DNA of 64,000 nucleotides from Cupriavidus malaysiensis. GTDB lineage: Bacteria > Pseudomonadota > Gammaproteobacteria > Burkholderiales > Burkholderiaceae. The notes under the pieces were generated by a model that had not been told where the DNA came from, searched no databases, and saw nothing but the letters and a program-made list of their open reading frames with translations. The stretch is taken from positions 2,604,001 through 2,668,000 of the forward strand of contig NZ_CP017754.1 of assembly GCF_001854325.1 (NCBI RefSeq), in the 5' to 3' direction. The stretch's first letter is position 1. Every line of letters starts with the position of its first letter. The position numbers and the translations under genes are program-made. Of this stretch, positions 1-9,215 are shown in pieces.

Positions 1-366
1 CACCAGCCGTGCGTGCGGTATCGCCAGTCCTGCGTGCAGCGCGGCGCCCGGCGTGTCCTGCACGCAGTGCACCGGCCACAGCACCTGCTCGCCATATGGC
101 AGCGGCAGCGTCTGGAACGGCTGGGCGCCGGCGTGGTTGGCGGCGAACGACACATGGTCGCCCGGATGCCAGTCCTGTGTCAGCACCACCTGCGCGAAGC
201 GGCGCGCCAGCCGGTTGACCACGGGCACGACCTCGTCGCCATGCGGCACGGCAAGCGCGCCGCCCGGCATGAAGTCGTTCTGCACGTCGATCACCAGCAG
301 GCAATCACCGGGGCCGTACTCGAAGCTATCTTCGAAGCCGTTTTCGGAGCCCTTCGCGGTATCCAT
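1..366 (-). CDS. pncA: Nicotinamidase PncA, 3' end cut by window
   Basis: This is the first 122 residues of a nicotinamidase of the isochorismatase-like hydrolase fold, which converts nicotinamide to nicotinic acid for NAD salvage. The sequence shows LLVIDVQNDFMPGGALAV with the catalytic Asp near residue 25, the metal-ligand type segment TQDWHPGDHVSFAANH, and WPVHCVQDTPGA, all typical of PncA. The part with the nucleophilic Cys lies beyond the left edge, so activity cannot be judged. The ATG at 366 is the obvious start, about 20 residues before the first core strand. It lies 76 bp downstream of the fadB-like gene on the same strand and may be cotranscribed with it. Confidence 0.9.
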   Translation of the reverse strand, partial: MDTAKGSENGFEDSFEYGPGDCLLVIDVQNDFMPGGALAVPHGDEVVPVVNRLARRFAQVVLTQDWHPGDHVSFAANHAGAQPFQTLPLPYGEQVLWPVHCVQDTPGAALHAGLAIPHARLV

Positions 367-442
367 CTCGCTGCCCTTCCTTGCCACCGGCCGCCCGGCG
401 CGCGCGGGATGCCCCGCACGCGCCCGGACGCGCCAGCCGCGC

Positions 443-2524
443 TCAGTCGTTAAAGCCCTTGCCTTCGGCCGCCAGCTTCTTCAGCAGCGGCGCTGCCTGC
501 CACGCTTCGCCGTGATAGCCCTTGGCATAGCGGGCCATCGCCAGCGCGACGTTGTACAGGCCGACCTGGTCGGCGTACAGCATCGGGCCGCCGCGGAACA
601 GCGGGAAGCCGTAGCCGGTCAGGTAGACCATGTCGATGTCCGAGGCCTTGGAAGCGATACCCTCTTCCAGGATCTTGGCGCCCTCGTTGACCAGCGCGAA
701 CACCAGGCGCTCGACGATCTCCTCGTCGGAGATCTTGCGGCGGGTGATACCCAGGTCCTTGGAGTGCTGCACGATCATGTCGTTGACCTGCTGGTTCGGG
801 TACGGCTTGCGGTCGCCCGCCTTGTAGTCGTACCAGCCCGCGCCGGTCTTCTGGCCGAAGCGGCCCATCTCGCACAGCAGGTCGGCGGTCTTCGAGTACT
901 GGATGTCCGGCTTGTCCACGGCGCGGCGCTTGCGGATGGCCCAGCCGATGTCGTTGCCGGCCAGGTCGCCCATGCGGAACGGGCCCATGGCGAAGCCGAA
1001 CTTCTCGATGGCCTTGTCGACCTGCTCGGGCAGCGCACCCTCGTCCAGCAGGTAGCCGGCCTGGCGGCTGTATTGCTCGATCATGCGGTTGCCGATGAAG
1101 CCGTCGCACACGCCCGACACCACCGCGGTCTTCTTGATCTTCTTGGCGACCTGCATGACCGTGGCCAGCACGTCCTTGGCGGTCTTGGCACCGCGCACCA
1201 CTTCCAGCAGCTTCATCACGTTGGCCGGGCTGAAGAAGTGCATGCCGACCACGTCCTGCGGACGCTTGGTGAAGGAAGCGATCTTGTCGACGTCCAGCGT
1301 CGAGGTGTTCGAGGCCAGGATGGCGCCCTGCTTGACGACTTCGTCCAGCTTCTTGAACACGGTTTCCTTGACGCCCATCTCTTCGAACACGGCCTCGATC
1401 ACGAGGTCAGCGTCCTTGATGTCGTCATAGGTCAGGGTGGTGGTCAGCAGGCCCATGCGCTGCTCGACCTTCTCCTGCGTCAGCTTGCCCTTCTTGGCGC
1501 TGTTCTCGTAGTTGCGGCGGATGGTGGCGACACCACGCTCCAGCGCGTCAGCCTTCATTTCCAGCATCGTGACGGGGATGCCGGCATTCAGGAAGTTCAT
1601 GGTGATGCCGCCGCCCATGGTACCGGCGCCGATCACCGCGACCTTCTCGATCTTGCGGATCGGCGTGTCGGACGGCACATCGGGGATCTTGCTGGCGGCA
1701 CGCTCGCCGAAGAAGGCATGGCGCAGCGCGCGCGACTCCGGCGTGCCGACCAGGAACATGAAGCCTTCGCGCTCGGCCTTCAGGCCTGCCTCGAAGGGCT
1801 TGAGCGAGGCCGCCACGGCTTCCAGGCACTTGACCGGCGCCGGGAAGTTCTTGGCCATCGCGGTGACGGTGTTGCGGGCGAAGCCCAGGTAGCCTTCCGG
1901 GTTCTCGTGCTTGACCTTCAGGTCGCGCACCTTCGGGTAGGGGCCGGGCGCGGCCGCGGCGTTCCTGGCGAACTGGACGGCGGCGGGCAGGACGTCACCC
2001 TCCACGATCTCGTCGAACAGCTTGGTGCCGGCGAACTTCTCGCTGGGCACGGCAGCGCCCGAGACGATCATATTGGCGGCGGCCTCCAGGCCGATCACGC
2101 GCGGCAGGCGCTGCGTGCCGCCGGCGCCGGGCAGCAGGCCCAGCTTGACTTCCGGCAGCGCAATCTGCGCGCCCTTCGAGGCCACGCGGTAGTTACAGCC
2201 CAGCGCCAGTTCCAGGCCGCCGCCCATGGCGACGGAGTGGACAGCGGCGACCACCGGCTTGGTCGAACCCTCGATCACGCGGATCACCGAATGCAGGGTC
2301 GGCTCCTGGGTCGCCTTCGGCGTGTTGAACTCGCGGATGTCCGCACCGCCCGAGAAAGCCTTGCCGGCGCCAGTGATGACGATGGCCTTGACGGCCGCAT
2401 CATCCAGCGCACGGGTCATGCCTTCGACGATACCGAGCCGGGTGCTGTAACCCAGGCCATTGACGGGGGGATTGTCGAGCGTGATGACGGCTACGCCGTC
2501 CTGAACCTGATACTGCGCTGTCAT
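443..2524 (-). CDS. FadB-type enoyl-CoA hydratase / 3-hydroxyacyl-CoA dehydrogenase
   Basis: A 693-residue bifunctional beta-oxidation enzyme. Residues about 1-190 form an enoyl-CoA hydratase/isomerase domain. It has the oxyanion segment [14 protein letters not shown] and both expected acidic sites, in GGGLELALG and [17 protein letters not shown]. From about residue 290 comes the NAD-binding domain of 3-hydroxyacyl-CoA dehydrogenase, with [10 protein letters not shown] and the catalytic-His region [17 protein letters not shown]. Two C-terminal dehydrogenase repeats end in [12 protein letters not shown]. The open frame continues about 100 residues upstream, but the ATG at 2524 has an AAAGGAA ribosome site and begins the conserved domain directly. 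A possible TetR-type operator lies about 190 bp upstream. Its thiolase partner is not in the window. Confidence 0.92.
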   Translation of the reverse strand: MTAQYQVQDGVAVITLDNPPVNGLGYSTRLGIVEGMTRALDDAAVKAIVITGAGKAFSGGADIREFNTPKATQEPTLHSVIRVIEGSTKPVVAAVHSVAMGGGLELALGCNYRVASKGAQIALPEVKLGLLPGAGGTQRLPRVIGLEAAANMIVSGAAVPSEKFAGTKLFDEIVEGDVLPAAVQFARNAAAAPGPYPKVRDLKVKHENPEGYLGFARNTVTAMAKNFPAPVKCLEAVAASLKPFEAGLKAEREGFMFLVGTPESRALRHAFFGERAASKIPDVPSDTPIRKIEKVAVIGAGTMGGGITMNFLNAGIPVTMLEMKADALERGVATIRRNYENSAKKGKLTQEKVEQRMGLLTTTLTYDDIKDADLVIEAVFEEMGVKETVFKKLDEVVKQGAILASNTSTLDVDKIASFTKRPQDVVGMHFFSPANVMKLLEVVRGAKTAKDVLATVMQVAKKIKKTAVVSGVCDGFIGNRMIEQYSRQAGYLLDEGALPEQVDKAIEKFGFAMGPFRMGDLAGNDIGWAIRKRRAVDKPDIQYSKTADLLCEMGRFGQKTGAGWYDYKAGDRKPYPNQQVNDMIVQHSKDLGITRRKISDEEIVERLVFALVNEGAKILEEGIASKASDIDMVYLTGYGFPLFRGGPMLYADQVGLYNVALAMARYAKGYHGEAWQAAPLLKKLAAEGKGFND

Positions 2525-3031
2525 GCTGGTTCCTTTGGTGTCTTGAAGGTTGTCTCGGGATTCGAATTCTCGAATTATTGTTTTGCCGCCTGCCGCCCCA
2601 ACGGTGGCGTCCTGCCATCCGTTCCCGGCGCGCTGCGCGCATGCCTCGCAGAGGCGCCGCCGGGCGGCCTCCCATCGTCCCTCAGGGCGACGAGCGAGAC
2701 AAGCATACACAAAATAGCACGGTCGTTCAATTTCATTTTCTGCGGCCTGGAAGCCGCTATTCGCGGAGTTCATGGCTGCCTGCGGCGCCGTGCATGCGGC
2801 GGCGGGAAAGCCGCCTGGAACTGTGGCCACGATGTCCTATCGGGCACTTCCTGCGCCCCCGGATCGCATTCGAGGCCGCCCTCTAGTCTCCGTGGCCCGA
2901 TATTTGCCGGGTTGGCGGGCCCGCTCTCGCCCAAGGACTCCAGGACAGGGTAGACTCGCGCCTTTCCGAATCGACGCCCCACCCGCGCGCCAGCCCACGA
3001 AGCCGGCCCGACCGGCCGGGGCCGCCACTTG
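2525..3031. other. Divergent intergenic region between fadB-like gene and lysP
   Basis: This 507-bp spacer separates two divergently transcribed genes. It is less GC-rich around 2700-2740 and 2540-2580, as expected for promoters. It contains the motif AAAATAGCACGGTCGTTC (2711-2728), which is repeated before the acyl-CoA ligase gene. Nothing in it resembles a lysine riboswitch, and I see no RNA gene. Confidence 0.6.
2711..2728 (+). promoter_or_regulatory. Candidate TetR-type operator of the fadB-like gene
   Basis: AAAATAGCACGGTCGTTC has a palindromic core of the form GNACG-NN-CGTNC, typical of TetR-family operators such as those of fatty-acid regulators. Almost the same word occurs at 13391-13408, before the acyl-CoA ligase gene. 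The match between two beta-oxidation promoters is seen directly. Assignment to a FadP- or PsrA-like repressor is inference. Confidence 0.45.
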
Positions 3032-4618
3032 ATGTCGTCCCGCCGTTCTTTCCCCTCCGCACCCGACGCCACCGCCTCGGCCCCCGCATCCCTTGCCCCG
3101 GCCACCGGCCTGGCCGGCACTCAGGCCGAAGACCTGCACCGCACCCTCAAGGCCCGCCACCTGACCATGATCGCCCTGGGCGGCGCCATCGGCACCGGCC
3201 TGTTCGTCGCCTCCGGCGCTTCGATCGCCCAGGCCGGGCCGGGCGGCGCCCTGCTGATGTACGCCCTGATCGGGCTGATGGTCTACTGCCTGATGACCAG
3301 TCTCGGCGAGATGGCGGTCCACATGCCGGTGGCCGGCTCCTTCGTCACCTACAGCGGGCTCTATGTCGAGGAAGGCTTCGCCTTCGCGCTGGGCTGGAGC
3401 TACTGGTTCAACCTCGCCGTCACCATCGCGGTGGAGCTGGCCGCCGCCCAGATGGTCATGCTGTACTGGTTCCCCGACGTACCGGGCGTGGCCTGGAGCG
3501 CCGGCTTCCTGGTCCTGATGCTTGCGATCAACGCTTTCTCGGCGCGCGGCTTCGGCGAGTCCGAATACTGGTTCGCCCTGATCAAGGTGGCCACCGTGGT
3601 GATCTTCCTCGCGATCGGCTCGCTGATGATCTTCGGCATCCTGCACGGCGGCCCGCAGTCGGGATGGCACAACTTCACCGTGGGCGAGGCGCCCTTCGTC
3701 GGCGGCCTGCCGGCGATGTTCGGCGTGGCCATGATCGCCGGCTTCTCTTTCCAGGGCACCGAGACGGTGGCGGTCGCCGCCGGCGAGGCGGCCGATCCGG
3801 CCCGCACCATCCCGCGCGCGATCCGGCAGACCTTCTGGCGCATCCTGCTGTTCTATGTGCTGGCCATCCTGATCATCGGCGTGCTGATTCCCTACACCGA
3901 CCCCAACCTGCTGCGCAACGACGTCACCGACGTCGGCGTCAGCCCCTTCGCGCTGGTGTTCGGCCGCGCCGGGCTGGCCTTTGCCGCCGGGGTGATGAAT
4001 GCCGTGGTGCTGACCGCGCTGCTGTCGGCCGGCACCTCCAGCATGTACGCCTCCACCCGCATCCTGTACGGCATGGCGGTCAGCGGCCGCGCCCCGCGCG
4101 CCTTCGCCCGCCTGACGCCGCACGGCGTGCCGCGCAATGCCCTGCTCGCCACCACGGCGGTGGGCGCGCTGTGCTTCCTCAGCTCGCTGTTCGGCGACAA
4201 GGTCGTCTATATGTGGTTGCTGAACACCTCGGGCATGACCGGCTTCTTCGCCTGGCTGGGCATCGCCGTGAGCCACTACCGCTTCCGCCGCGGACTGGTG
4301 CGGCAGGGCTACGACCTGGGCCGGCTGGCCTACCGTTCGCCGCTGTTCCCGTTCGGCCCGCTGTTCGCCGGCGCGCTGTGCCTGGTGATCGTACTGGGAC
4401 AGAACTACCAGGCCTTCTCCGACGTGCGCGCGCACTGGGGCGAGATCCTGGCCACCTATATCGGCGTACCGGTGTTCCTGGCGCTGTGGCTGGGCTACCG
4501 CGCCGTGCGCAAGACCCGGCTGGTGGCCTATGGCGACATGCGCTTCCACCTGCCGCCGCCGGCCACCGCGGCAGGCGCGAAGGCGGGCGGCAGCGAAGCC
4601 CTGGCGGCAGCCGAGTAG
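3032..4618 (+). CDS. lysP: Lysine-specific permease LysP
   Basis: A 528-residue permease of the amino acid-polyamine-organocation superfamily that should carry out proton-coupled lysine uptake across the inner membrane. Similarity to Escherichia coli LysP is visible along its whole length. It includes LKARHLTMIALGGAIGTGLF at the first helix, GEAPFVGGLPAMFGVAMIAGFSFQGTE in the middle, LLSAGTSSMYASTRILY, and WLLNTSGMTGFFAWLGIA near the C-terminus. About 12 hydrophobic segments are visible. The N-terminus carries an extra 35-residue Pro/Ala/Ser-rich tail before the conserved region. A TTG codon lies one codon upstream of the ATG chosen here. Divergent from the fadB-like gene. Confidence 0.9.
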   Translation: MSSRRSFPSAPDATASAPASLAPATGLAGTQAEDLHRTLKARHLTMIALGGAIGTGLFVASGASIAQAGPGGALLMYALIGLMVYCLMTSLGEMAVHMPVAGSFVTYSGLYVEEGFAFALGWSYWFNLAVTIAVELAAAQMVMLYWFPDVPGVAWSAGFLVLMLAINAFSARGFGESEYWFALIKVATVVIFLAIGSLMIFGILHGGPQSGWHNFTVGEAPFVGGLPAMFGVAMIAGFSFQGTETVAVAAGEAADPARTIPRAIRQTFWRILLFYVLAILIIGVLIPYTDPNLLRNDVTDVGVSPFALVFGRAGLAFAAGVMNAVVLTALLSAGTSSMYASTRILYGMAVSGRAPRAFARLTPHGVPRNALLATTAVGALCFLSSLFGDKVVYMWLLNTSGMTGFFAWLGIAVSHYRFRRGLVRQGYDLGRLAYRSPLFPFGPLFAGALCLVIVLGQNYQAFSDVRAHWGEILATYIGVPVFLALWLGYRAVRKTRLVAYGDMRFHLPPPATAAGAKAGGSEALAAAE

Positions 4619-4741
4619 GCCCGAGGGCGAGCGCGCACAGGCGGACCGGGCGCCGGGCGCAGATGCGGAGCCGGCGGATGTCATGCACGCGTCACACGGC
4701 TCGGGCATCGTGTGCGCCTCTCCATTGCCACGATCCCGCCC

Positions 4742-6097
4742 ATGCGCCTGCTTCCGCTCGCCGCCGCCATCGCGCTGACCGCCTCGGCCTGGTCCGCGGC
4801 CGCCCAGACCCCGGCACCCGCCTATCCCGCCACCCTCGCCGGCCACGCCGTGCTGCCGGCGCAGAGCTACATCCCCGCCCCCAAGGATGCGCCGGCCGAC
4901 CTGCAGGTCAGCGGCAAGTTCACCACCGGCAGCCGCGTGGAAAAGGTCGGCAGCGTGGAAGGCCAGTCCAACGGCCGACCCACCGGCATTTCCCTGCCGT
5001 TCCAGGGCCAGCCGCTGCAAGGCCATTCGGGCATCAAGCACATGGCCGACGGCACCTTCTGGGTGCTGACCGACAACGGCGCGGGCAGCAAGGCCAACTC
5101 GCCGGACTTCATGCTCTACCTGAACCACTACAAGGTCGACTTCCAGAGCGGCAAGTTCCAGCGCCTGGCCACCGTCTTCCTGCATGATCCCGACAAGAAG
5201 GTGCCCTTCCGCATCGTCCATGAAGGCACCAGGCAGCGCTACCTGACCGGCTCGGACTTCGACACCGAGAGCTTCCAGTTCGCCGGCGGCTCACTGTGGA
5301 TCGGCGACGAATTCGGGCCCTTCCTGATCCAGGCCGACCTCAAGGGCAAGGTGCTGGCGGTCTACGACACCCTGGTCGACGGCAAGGCGGTGCGCTCGCC
5401 CGACCACCCCGCCGTCACCACGCCGGGCGTACCCGGCGGCGCGGTCGATTTCCAGGTCAAGCGTTCCAAGGGCTTCGAAGGCATGGCCTCGTCGCCCGAC
5501 GGCAGCCGCCTGTACGCGCTGCTGGAAGGGCCGCTGTGGAAGGCCGACGCCAAGGACTATGAGCGCCTCGACGGCAAGGAAGCGCTGCGCATCCTGGAAT
5601 TCGACACCCAGGCGCGCAAGTGGACCGGCCGTTCCTGGCTGTATCCGCTGGAAGCCAACGGCAACGCCATCGGCGACTTCAATATGATCGATGCCGGCAC
5701 CGGCATGATCATCGAGCGCGACAATGGTGAAGGCACCGCCGACAAGGCCTGCCCGCAAGGCCAGAAACGCAACGACTGCTTCGCCGACATCGCCCGCTTC
5801 AAGCGCGTCTACAAGATCGCGCTGGACGACAGCAACGCCGGCGGCGCCGTGCGCAAGATCGGCTACATCGACCTGCTGAACATCGCCGACCCCGGCAAGC
5901 TGGCGCGCAAGCCCCTCAACGAGGGCGTGCTCAAGTTCCCCTTCTTCACCATCGAGAATGTCGATGTGGTCGACGCCAGCCACATCGTGGTCGGCAACGA
6001 CAACAACCTGCCGTTCTCCAGCAGCCGCGAGCCGAACAAGGCGGACGACAACGAGCTGGTGCTGCTGGAAGCCGGGGAATTCCTGAAGGCGAAGTAA
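4742..6097 (+). CDS. Exported esterase-like protein (phytase-like beta-propeller family)
   Basis: A 451-residue secreted or periplasmic protein of the family annotated as esterase-like activity of phytase (DUF3616/PF13449-like). The ATG at 4742 gives a standard signal peptide, MRLLPLAAAIALTASAWSAA, with cleavage probably after AQA-like residues near position 22. An in-frame ATG 30 bp upstream would put ten unneeded residues before it. Family-like segments include HSGIKHMADGTFWVLTDNGAG, FQFAGGSLWIGDEFGPFLI, KGFEGMASSPDG and FFTIENVDVVDASHIVVGNDNNLPFS. Substrate and physiological role are not established for this family. It lies 123 bp after lysP on the same strand, probably with its own promoter. 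Confidence 0.82.
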   Translation: MRLLPLAAAIALTASAWSAAAQTPAPAYPATLAGHAVLPAQSYIPAPKDAPADLQVSGKFTTGSRVEKVGSVEGQSNGRPTGISLPFQGQPLQGHSGIKHMADGTFWVLTDNGAGSKANSPDFMLYLNHYKVDFQSGKFQRLATVFLHDPDKKVPFRIVHEGTRQRYLTGSDFDTESFQFAGGSLWIGDEFGPFLIQADLKGKVLAVYDTLVDGKAVRSPDHPAVTTPGVPGGAVDFQVKRSKGFEGMASSPDGSRLYALLEGPLWKADAKDYERLDGKEALRILEFDTQARKWTGRSWLYPLEANGNAIGDFNMIDAGTGMIIERDNGEGTADKACPQGQKRNDCFADIARFKRVYKIALDDSNAGGAVRKIGYIDLLNIADPGKLARKPLNEGVLKFPFFTIENVDVVDASHIVVGNDNNLPFSSSREPNKADDNELVLLEAGEFLKAK

Positions 6098-6415
6098 GGA
6101 AGCCGGCTGCGCCAACCCCGATCGCCAAGCACACGGTCTTGGCTCCCTCTCCCCGCACGGAGAGGGTTGGGGAGAGGGGTGGTCTAGCAAGGCGCCACGC
6201 ACGAACGAAGCCGTCTGTGTTGTCCAGCACGACAAGGCCAAAACGAAGCCGATGGTGTCGTCCAGCACGTCGCCGTTCGCCAGCGCCTGCCCTCTCCCCC
6301 GGCCCCTCTCCCGCAAGCGGGAGAGGGGAGCAAACCGGCGGAGCAAACCAGGGGAGCAAACCGGCGGGAGCAATCCCGCGCGGCGCGAAGCCGATCGCGC
6401 CGCAGCCCCCTTCCC
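6098..6415. repeat. REP-like palindromic repeats between convergent genes
   Basis: This 318-bp gap between convergent genes is built of repetitive GC-rich elements. The block at 6143-6179 pairs CCCTCTCCCC with GGGGAGAGGG. At 6304-6329 is a perfect 12-bp inverted repeat, CCCCTCTCCCGC / GCGGGAGAGGGG, that can form a strong hairpin. A 25-bp direct repeat centred on CGAAGCCG...TCCAGCACG occurs at about 6206 and 6245, and GGAGCAAACC recurs three times at 6328-6362. Such CCCTCTCC palindromes are dispersed repeats in many beta-proteobacteria. The hairpin may also act as a bidirectional terminator. Confidence 0.7.
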
Positions 6416-7129
6416 TTACACCTCCAGCCACTCCTTGCGCACCTGCGCATTGGCCTTCAGCTCGGCGGGCGAGCCCTCGAACACGATGTGGCCGTGGCCC
6501 ATCACGTAGACGCGCTGCGAGATGTCCAGCGCGATGGCCAGCTTCTGCTCGATCAACAGCACCGAGATGCCGCGCTCCTTGAGCGCCTTCAGGTACTCGC
6601 CCACCAGCGCCACGATCATCGGCGCCAGCCCCTCGGTCGGCTCATCGATCAGCACCAGGTCGGGGTCGCCCATCAGCGTGCGGCACAGCGTCAGCATCTG
6701 CTGCTCGCCGCCGGACAGCACGCCGGCGGCGGTGTGCTCGCGCTCCTTCAGGCGCGGGAACAGCCGGTACATGTCCTCGACGGTCCAGCGCGGCTTGGCC
6801 TGGCGCGGGTTGCGCTTCTCGCCCAGCAGCAGGTTCTGCCGCACCGTCAGCGTCGGGAAGATGTCGCGGTTCTCCGGCACGTAGCCCACGCCCAGGTGGG
6901 CGATCTCGAAGGTCCTCCGGCCGAGGATCTCCTCGTCGCGGAAACGCACCGAGCCTTCGGCCCGCACCATGCCCAGGATGGCCTTGGCCAGGGTCGAGCG
7001 GCCCACGCCGTTGCGGCCCAGCAGCGCCACGATCTCGCCTTCCTCCACGTGCAGGTCGACGCCATGCAGGATGTGGCTCTTGCCGTAGTAGGCGTGCAGG
7101 CCCTGCACGTTCAGCATGCGCTTGGCCAT
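6416..7129 (-). CDS. livF: Branched-chain-type ABC transporter ATPase LivF, Walker A Lys replaced by Arg
   Basis: A 237-residue ATP-binding subunit of a LivFGHM-type importer. The Q-loop region NLLLGEKRNP, the signature LSGGEQQML, Walker B LVLIDEPTEGL and the switch region LLIEQK are present. Q instead of H after the switch is normal for LivF. The Walker A motif reads GRNGVGRST, so the usual Lys is Arg. I recall GVGRST in some beta-proteobacterial LivF proteins, so it may be a lineage feature. The ATG overlaps the livG stop by one base (TGATG), so translation is coupled. Last gene of the operon. Confidence 0.9.
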   Translation of the reverse strand: MAKRMLNVQGLHAYYGKSHILHGVDLHVEEGEIVALLGRNGVGRSTLAKAILGMVRAEGSVRFRDEEILGRRTFEIAHLGVGYVPENRDIFPTLTVRQNLLLGEKRNPRQAKPRWTVEDMYRLFPRLKEREHTAAGVLSGGEQQMLTLCRTLMGDPDLVLIDEPTEGLAPMIVALVGEYLKALKERGISVLLIEQKLAIALDISQRVYVMGHGHIVFEGSPAELKANAQVRKEWLEV

Positions 7130-7902
7130 CAGTGCGCTCCTTCGGTGGCGGGTTCGTCCAGCGTCGTGCCCAGGTAGGCTTCCTTGACCTTGCGGTTGTT
7201 GCGGATGGCTTCCGGCGTATCGGTGGCGATCACCTCGCCGTAGACCAGCACCGAGATGCGGTCGGCCAGGCCGAACACCACGCTCATGTCGTGCTCCACC
7301 ATCACCAGTGTCTTGCCCACCGTGACCTTGCGGATCAGCTCGACCGCGTGGTCGGACTCGGAGCGGCTCATGCCGGCGGTCGGCTCGTCGAGCAGGATCA
7401 CTTCGGCGCCGCCGGCGATGGTGATGCCGATCTCCAGCGCGCGCTGCTCGGCATAGGTCAGCAGGCCGGCCTGGGTGTCGCGGCGGTGATGCAGGCCGAT
7501 CAGCTCCAGCACCTCCTCGGCCCGCACGCGCGCGTCGCGCAGTTCCGACAGCCGGTGCCAGAACGAGTACTTGTAGCCGAGCGACCACAGCACGGCGCAG
7601 CGCAGGTTCTCGAACACCGACAGGCGGTGGAAGATATTGGTGATCTGGAAGCTGCGCTACAGCCCCATGCGGTTGATGACGAAGGGCTGCAGGCCGCCGA
7701 TCTCCTGGCCGTTGAGCTGGACCGAGCCCGAGCTCGGGGCGAAGCGGCCCGAGATCAGGTTGAAGGTGGTCGACTTGCCGGCCCCGTTGGGGCCGATCAG
7801 CGCGTGCCGCTCGCCCTTCGGGATGCTCAGGTTGACGCCGCGGATGATCTCCGTCTGGCCGAATTTCTTGCGCACATCGCGCAGCTCGAGTGCCGCCGTC
7901 AT
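7129..7902 (-). pseudogene. livG: livG ATPase gene interrupted by an in-frame amber codon
   Basis: This frame encodes a LivG-type ATPase, but codon 82 (7657-7659) is TAG. The 81-residue N-terminal piece has Walker A GPNGAGKST and stops after NRMGL. The same frame continues directly with RSFQITNIFHRLSVFENLR and carries the signature-like LTYAEQRALEIG, Walker B VILLDEPTAG and switch His in MVEHDMSVVF through to a normal C-terminus. The family usually has Ser or Ala at the stop position, so one C-to-A change (TCG to TAG) would explain it. There is no other lesion, so the mutation is recent, a sequencing error, or suppressed. The gene overlaps livM by four bases (ATGA) and livF by one. Without LivG the heterodimeric ATPase would be lost. 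Confidence 0.85.
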
Positions 7903-9212
7903 GCCTTGCCTCCCGCGATTTCCATCTGCACCTTGTCCCACGCCGCGCGCACCTTGCCCGTCGCCACCCGCCACGCGACCGCACCCACCAGCCAGATCGC
8001 GGCCGCCACCGCCCAGGGCGTGAAGGTGGCGGCATCGAAGCCGATGCCCGCCAGCGTCATGTCGGTCCCGTTGGCACTGTCGACCTGCAGCTTGTAGACC
8101 AGCTCCACCGTCAGGATCAGCGCGCACAGCAGCACCAGGCCGGCGGCGCCGGCCGCCGCGTACGACGGCAGCATGCGGCGCAGCTTGCCCTTGGCCAGCA
8201 GCGGCACCTGCATCGTCAGCAGGCTGGCGATGCCGCCCGGCACGAACATCACCATCAGCACGAAGAACAGGCCCAGGTAGAGCAGCCAGGCCTTGGTCAG
8301 GTCCGACAGCGCCACCGCGAACAGCACGAACACCACGGCGCCGATGACCGGCCCGAAGAAGACGCCCGCGCCGCCGATGAAGGCCGCCAGCAGCACGCCG
8401 CCGGAGCGCACCGCGCTGACGTTCTCGGCCGAGACGATCTCGAAGTTGATCACCGACAGGCCGCCGGCGATGCCGGCGAAGAAGGCCGACAGGATCACCA
8501 CCAGGTAGCGCACGCGCTGCGTGTTGTAGCCGATGAACTCGACCCGCTCCGGGTTGTCGCGCACCGCGTTGGCGATGCGCCCCAGCGGGGTCTGCGTCCA
8601 CGCGTACATGGCGGCCATCGACAGCAGGCACCACACCGCGATCAGGTAGTAGACCTGCCGCGCCGGGCCGTAGGTGATGCCCAGCACCGCGTCGCCGACC
8701 ATGCGGTTGGTGGAGATGCCACCCTCGCCGCCGAAGAAATCAGGGAACATCAGCGAGCTGGCGAACACCATCTCGCCGATGCCCATGGTGATCATGGCGA
8801 AGGTGGTGCCCGACTTCTTGGTGGTGACGTAGCCGAACAGCACGCCGAAGAAGGCGCCCGCCACGCCGCCCACCAGGGGCAGCAGCGAGACCGGCACCCA
8901 CAGCTTGCCGGCGCCCGCCATATTGAGCACGTGCACGGCGATGAAGGCGCCCAGGCCCGAATACACGGCGTGGCCGAAGGACAGCATGCCGGTCTGGCCG
9001 AGCAGCATGTTGTACGACAGCGCGAAGATGATCATGATCCCCATCTGCGACAGCAGCGTGATGGCGAAGCCGCCGGGGAACAGCAGCGGCAGCACCGCCA
9101 TCAGCAGCGCGGTCACGCCCCAGAGGATCCAGCGCGCCAGGTTCAGGGGGCGATAGCGCATGGTACGGCCGGTCCTGGCCGGCTCGCGGGGTTGTTGCAT
9201 CGTCGACTCCAT
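7899..9212 (-). CDS. livM: Branched-chain-type ABC transporter permease LivM
   Basis: A 437-residue inner-membrane permease. The N-terminal half shows GIMIIFALSYNMLLGQTGMLSFGHAVYSGLGAF, the typical LivM signature. The loop that contacts the ATPases lies around TPLGRIANAVRDNPERVEFIG, followed by AGGLSVINFEIV. A C-terminal region of about 100 residues with one more hydrophobic stretch, LVLLCALILTVELVYKL, extends beyond many LivM proteins. The start at 9212 has GGGAGAG eight bases upstream, and livH ends three bases before it. It overlaps livG by ATGA, showing a tightly coupled operon. Confidence 0.9.
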   Translation of the reverse strand: MESTMQQPREPARTGRTMRYRPLNLARWILWGVTALLMAVLPLLFPGGFAITLLSQMGIMIIFALSYNMLLGQTGMLSFGHAVYSGLGAFIAVHVLNMAGAGKLWVPVSLLPLVGGVAGAFFGVLFGYVTTKKSGTTFAMITMGIGEMVFASSLMFPDFFGGEGGISTNRMVGDAVLGITYGPARQVYYLIAVWCLLSMAAMYAWTQTPLGRIANAVRDNPERVEFIGYNTQRVRYLVVILSAFFAGIAGGLSVINFEIVSAENVSAVRSGGVLLAAFIGGAGVFFGPVIGAVVFVLFAVALSDLTKAWLLYLGLFFVLMVMFVPGGIASLLTMQVPLLAKGKLRRMLPSYAAAGAAGLVLLCALILTVELVYKLQVDSANGTDMTLAGIGFDAATFTPWAVAAAIWLVGAVAWRVATGKVRAAWDKVQMEIAGGKA

Positions 9213-9215
9213 GGC

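Noticed and set aside
53..2953. A 966-codon plus-strand open frame opposite the fadB-like gene
   Set aside because: Rich in His, Gln, Arg and Ala with no domain. It is the shadow of a high-GC gene whose minus-strand frame has all FadB motifs.
2831..3031. Possible lysine riboswitch before lysP
   Set aside because: The leader is short and GC-rich and shows none of the conserved lysine-aptamer elements.
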